From contig JAQTNV010000059.1 in assembly GCA_028713675.1 (NCBI GenBank), positions 1 to 21,292 on the forward strand: DNA of 21,292 nucleotides, written 5' to 3'. The notes under the pieces were generated by a model that was not told the DNA's origin, did no database searches, and worked only from the letters and a program-made list of their open reading frames with translations. The DNA comes from a bacterium (GTDB lineage Bacteria > Desulfobacterota > JAPLJL01). Positions 19,756-21,292 of this stretch are shown one piece after another. A program made the position numbers and the translations under genes. The stretch's first letter is position 1; each line of letters begins with the position of its first letter.

Positions 19756-21292
19756 TCACGGGGCGTCGCGGCAGCAGCGGAACCCGAGGTCGGGGCTCCG
19801 GACCGGCTGCAGGAAGTTTTCCCGGGTGGCGCACCGGGTGGCCCAATCGGGACGGCTGGATGATCCGCCCTTGACGGTCCGGTCGGAGATATCCGGGGAG
19901 AAAGCGTCCTCGGTCCATTCCTTGACGTTTCCGGAAAGATCATAAACTTCGTAATCACTTTTACATTTCTTTTCCTTGCCGCTGGCCAGGACCGCGCGTT
20001 CCTTCCCCTGGGGATCCTGGGTATTACAGGCATTTCCATCCCAGCGATTGCCGTAGGGGTATTTATTATTCCTGGTCCCCTTGCAGGCTTTTTCCCATTC
20101 GGGTTCGGTGCAAAGCCGGTTGCCGTTGGTCTGGCAGATTTTTTTCGCTTCAGACCAGGTGGTGTTGGTCTTGGGCGTGACGCCTTCCTTATTGGGATAT
20201 TCGTAAGCGTCGATGCAGTAAGCGGGAACGCTTACCGGTTTGTTGGGAAGCTCGGAGTAGTCATGGTCGGAATCGTCAGGGGAACTGCCCATGGTGAAAC
20301 TGCCGGCGGGGATGTAGGCCATCCCGGCCGGGCATTTCCCGGCTGCGGCCGCGGCCGGGGCTTCTTTTTTCGCCTGGGCGGTTTTCGCTTCTTTTTCCGG
20401 TTCGGTCGGAGGGGCTTTTTTCGCCGCCTTCGTGGCGGCCTGATCAAACGCGGTTTTGGAGGCTTGGGCGAGAGTGATCGCCTCCGGGACCTTGCCCTGG
20501 GCCAGGGCCTTGCGGGCGGCGTCGAGTTTGGCGCTTCCTTCCTTGAATAGTTCCGGCGCCCCGGCCTGGGCCTGGGCTTTGGCGGCGTCAAGCTGGCTGG
20601 TTTCCGCCTGCCGGACGATCTCCTCGGCCCCGGCGGATTTCTTCTTTTCCTCTTCCCGCTGCTTTTCCTCGAGTTCCGACTGGGCTTCGTCCACCAGGGC
20701 GGCGATGGCGGGCAGGGCGGCCTGGGCTTTTTCGTATTCTCCGGCGGAGATCATTTTTTTCATGTCTTCAATCCGGGGCCCGGCCTTGAGAAAAACGGAA
20801 ATATTTTTCCGGCCCGCTCCGGCCTGTTCCATCTCCTGATAAGTTTTAATGATCGCCTGGGCTTTTTCCTTGACCTCCAGGGACAGGCGGGAGTTCTTCT
20901 GGCGATGGGTTAGAAAAAATCCTCCCACCACCACAATAATGATGATTCCCAGCACTGCGGCAATCAGGGGGGCCTTGGAACGGGAGGGGACCGGAGATGG
21001 AGCCGCGCGCTCTAAGGTTTCCAGGGGAAGCGGGGGTGCCGGGGCCGCCGGGGTGATTAGCTGTTCGGGAGCCGGCGGTTCCGGAGCAGGCGGCTCGGGG
21101 ATGTGAACAGGTTCGGGAGCCGGCGGTTCGGGCGCAGGCGGCTCGGGGATGAAAACAGGTTCGGGTGCCGGAGGTTCCGGAGCAGGCGGCTCGGGGGTGA
21201 AAACGGGTTCGGGAGCCGGCGGTTCGGGCGCAGACGGCTCGGGGATGAAAACAGGTTCGGGTGCCGGCGGTTCGGGAGCAGGCGGCTCGGGG
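19756..21292 (-). CDS. Membrane-anchored protein with Pro-Glu-rich repeats and C-terminal FGE-sulfatase (SUMF1-like) domain; N-terminus outside the window
   Basis: The frame has no stop between 19756 and the right edge, so the gene is larger than the 399 codons after the GTG at 20955, and that GTG is not the true start. In order: about four and a half 16-residue units of the type EPPAPEPPAPEPVFIP; a linker PAAPAPPLPLETLERAAPSP; one membrane helix (LIAAVLGIIIIVVVGGFFL); a helical Ala/Glu/Lys-rich region (EAQSELEEKQREEEKKK and AKAQAQAGAPELFKEG); then an FGE-sulfatase domain from CPAGMAYIPAGSFTMGS through RLCTEPEWEKAC, YDLSGNVKEWTED and VKGGSSSRPDW to GFRCCR. The catalytic cysteine motif of true formylglycine-generating enzyme is not evident, so it is probably a binding or structural variant. 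The C-terminal domain should face the periplasm. The missing N-terminus would be cytoplasmic. Confidence 0.88.
   Translation of the reverse strand, partial: PEPPAPEPPAPEPVFIPEPSAPEPPAPEPVFTPEPPAPEPPAPEPVFIPEPPAPEPPAPEPVHIPEPPAPEPPAPEQLITPAAPAPPLPLETLERAAPSPVPSRSKAPLIAAVLGIIIIVVVGGFFLTHRQKNSRLSLEVKEKAQAIIKTYQEMEQAGAGRKNISVFLKAGPRIEDMKKMISAGEYEKAQAALPAIAALVDEAQSELEEKQREEEKKKSAGAEEIVRQAETSQLDAAKAQAQAGAPELFKEGSAKLDAARKALAQGKVPEAITLAQASKTAFDQAATKAAKKAPPTEPEKEAKTAQAKKEAPAAAAAGKCPAGMAYIPAGSFTMGSSPDDSDHDYSELPNKPVSVPAYCIDAYEYPNKEGVTPKTNTTWSEAKKICQTNGNRLCTEPEWEKACKGTRNNKYPYGNRWDGNACNTQDPQGKERAVLASGKEKKCKSDYEVYDLSGNVKEWTEDAFSPDISDRTVKGGSSSRPDWATRCATRENFLQPVRSPDLGFRCCRDAP
21063..21292 (-). repeat. 48-bp tandem repeats encoding the Pro-Glu-rich linker
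   Basis: Units start at 21063, 21111, 21159, 21207 and 21255; the last is cut by the edge after 38 bp. Each begins GTTCGGG on the plus strand, and units differ at only a few bases. 48 bp is sixteen codons, so changes in copy number keep the frame. The array probably continues beyond the window. Confidence 0.95.

Noticed and set aside
21063-21292. CRISPR array at the right edge
   Set aside because: The 48-bp units have no unique spacers, are in frame and encode a Pro-Glu repeat; they are coding tandem repeats.

Overview
The window is a piece of a bacterial chromosome with strongly GC-rich coding sequence. Almost all genes lie on the minus strand; only a cytochrome c peroxidase and a Mut7-C protein lie on the plus strand. 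An OmpA-family outer-membrane protein, a lipoprotein and a periplasmic haem peroxidase point to a Gram-negative (diderm) cell. The order chorismate mutase - hisC - tyrA - aroA - cmk - ispH - rpsA - sppA resembles the aromatic 'supraoperon' of Desulfobacterota and several uncultured diderm phyla. I cannot name the phylum from this sequence alone.

Layout from right to left, which is the direction of transcription for most genes. 21292-19756: a membrane-anchored protein with a C-terminal FGE-sulfatase (SUMF1-like) domain. Its open frame runs off the right edge through 48-bp repeats encoding a Pro-Glu-rich linker. 19102-19593 (+): a Mut7-C RNase-like protein, convergent with it across a large palindrome. 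18744-16021: an OmpA-like protein with a beta-rich N-terminus, five tandem carboxypeptidase-regulatory-like domains and a peptidoglycan-binding C-terminus. 15961-10627: the aromatic block of chorismate mutase with a shrunken prephenate-dehydratase tail, hisC, an MFS transporter, tyrA and aroA. 10540-7939: an interruption between aroA and cmk. It holds a 5' fragment of cmk, a plus-strand di-haem peroxidase, a divergent His-rich lipoprotein and a decayed third cmk start. 7938-4630: complete cmk, ispH and rpsA. 4480-1: a tight run of sppA, a HIT-family hydrolase, a GAF/coiled-coil protein, a single-domain response regulator and leuS, which runs off the left edge.

The most notable structure is the cmk region. 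The first 191 nt of cmk occur twice with no difference, in the same orientation, 2602 bp apart, and the identity ends exactly at the start codon. The distal copy still sits behind aroA, where cmk normally lies, while the complete gene lies beyond the peroxidase/lipoprotein cargo. This looks like a roughly 2.4-kb insertion into an aroA-cmk operon that rebuilt the gene by duplicating its 5' end. A misassembly has to be excluded.

The intergenic spaces carry several unrelated palindromic or low-complexity elements (4511-4624, 7209-7295, 14093-14156, 15321-15417, 19622-19715), typical of genomes with many short non-autonomous repeats. I saw no tRNA, rRNA, CRISPR array, transposase or integrase gene.
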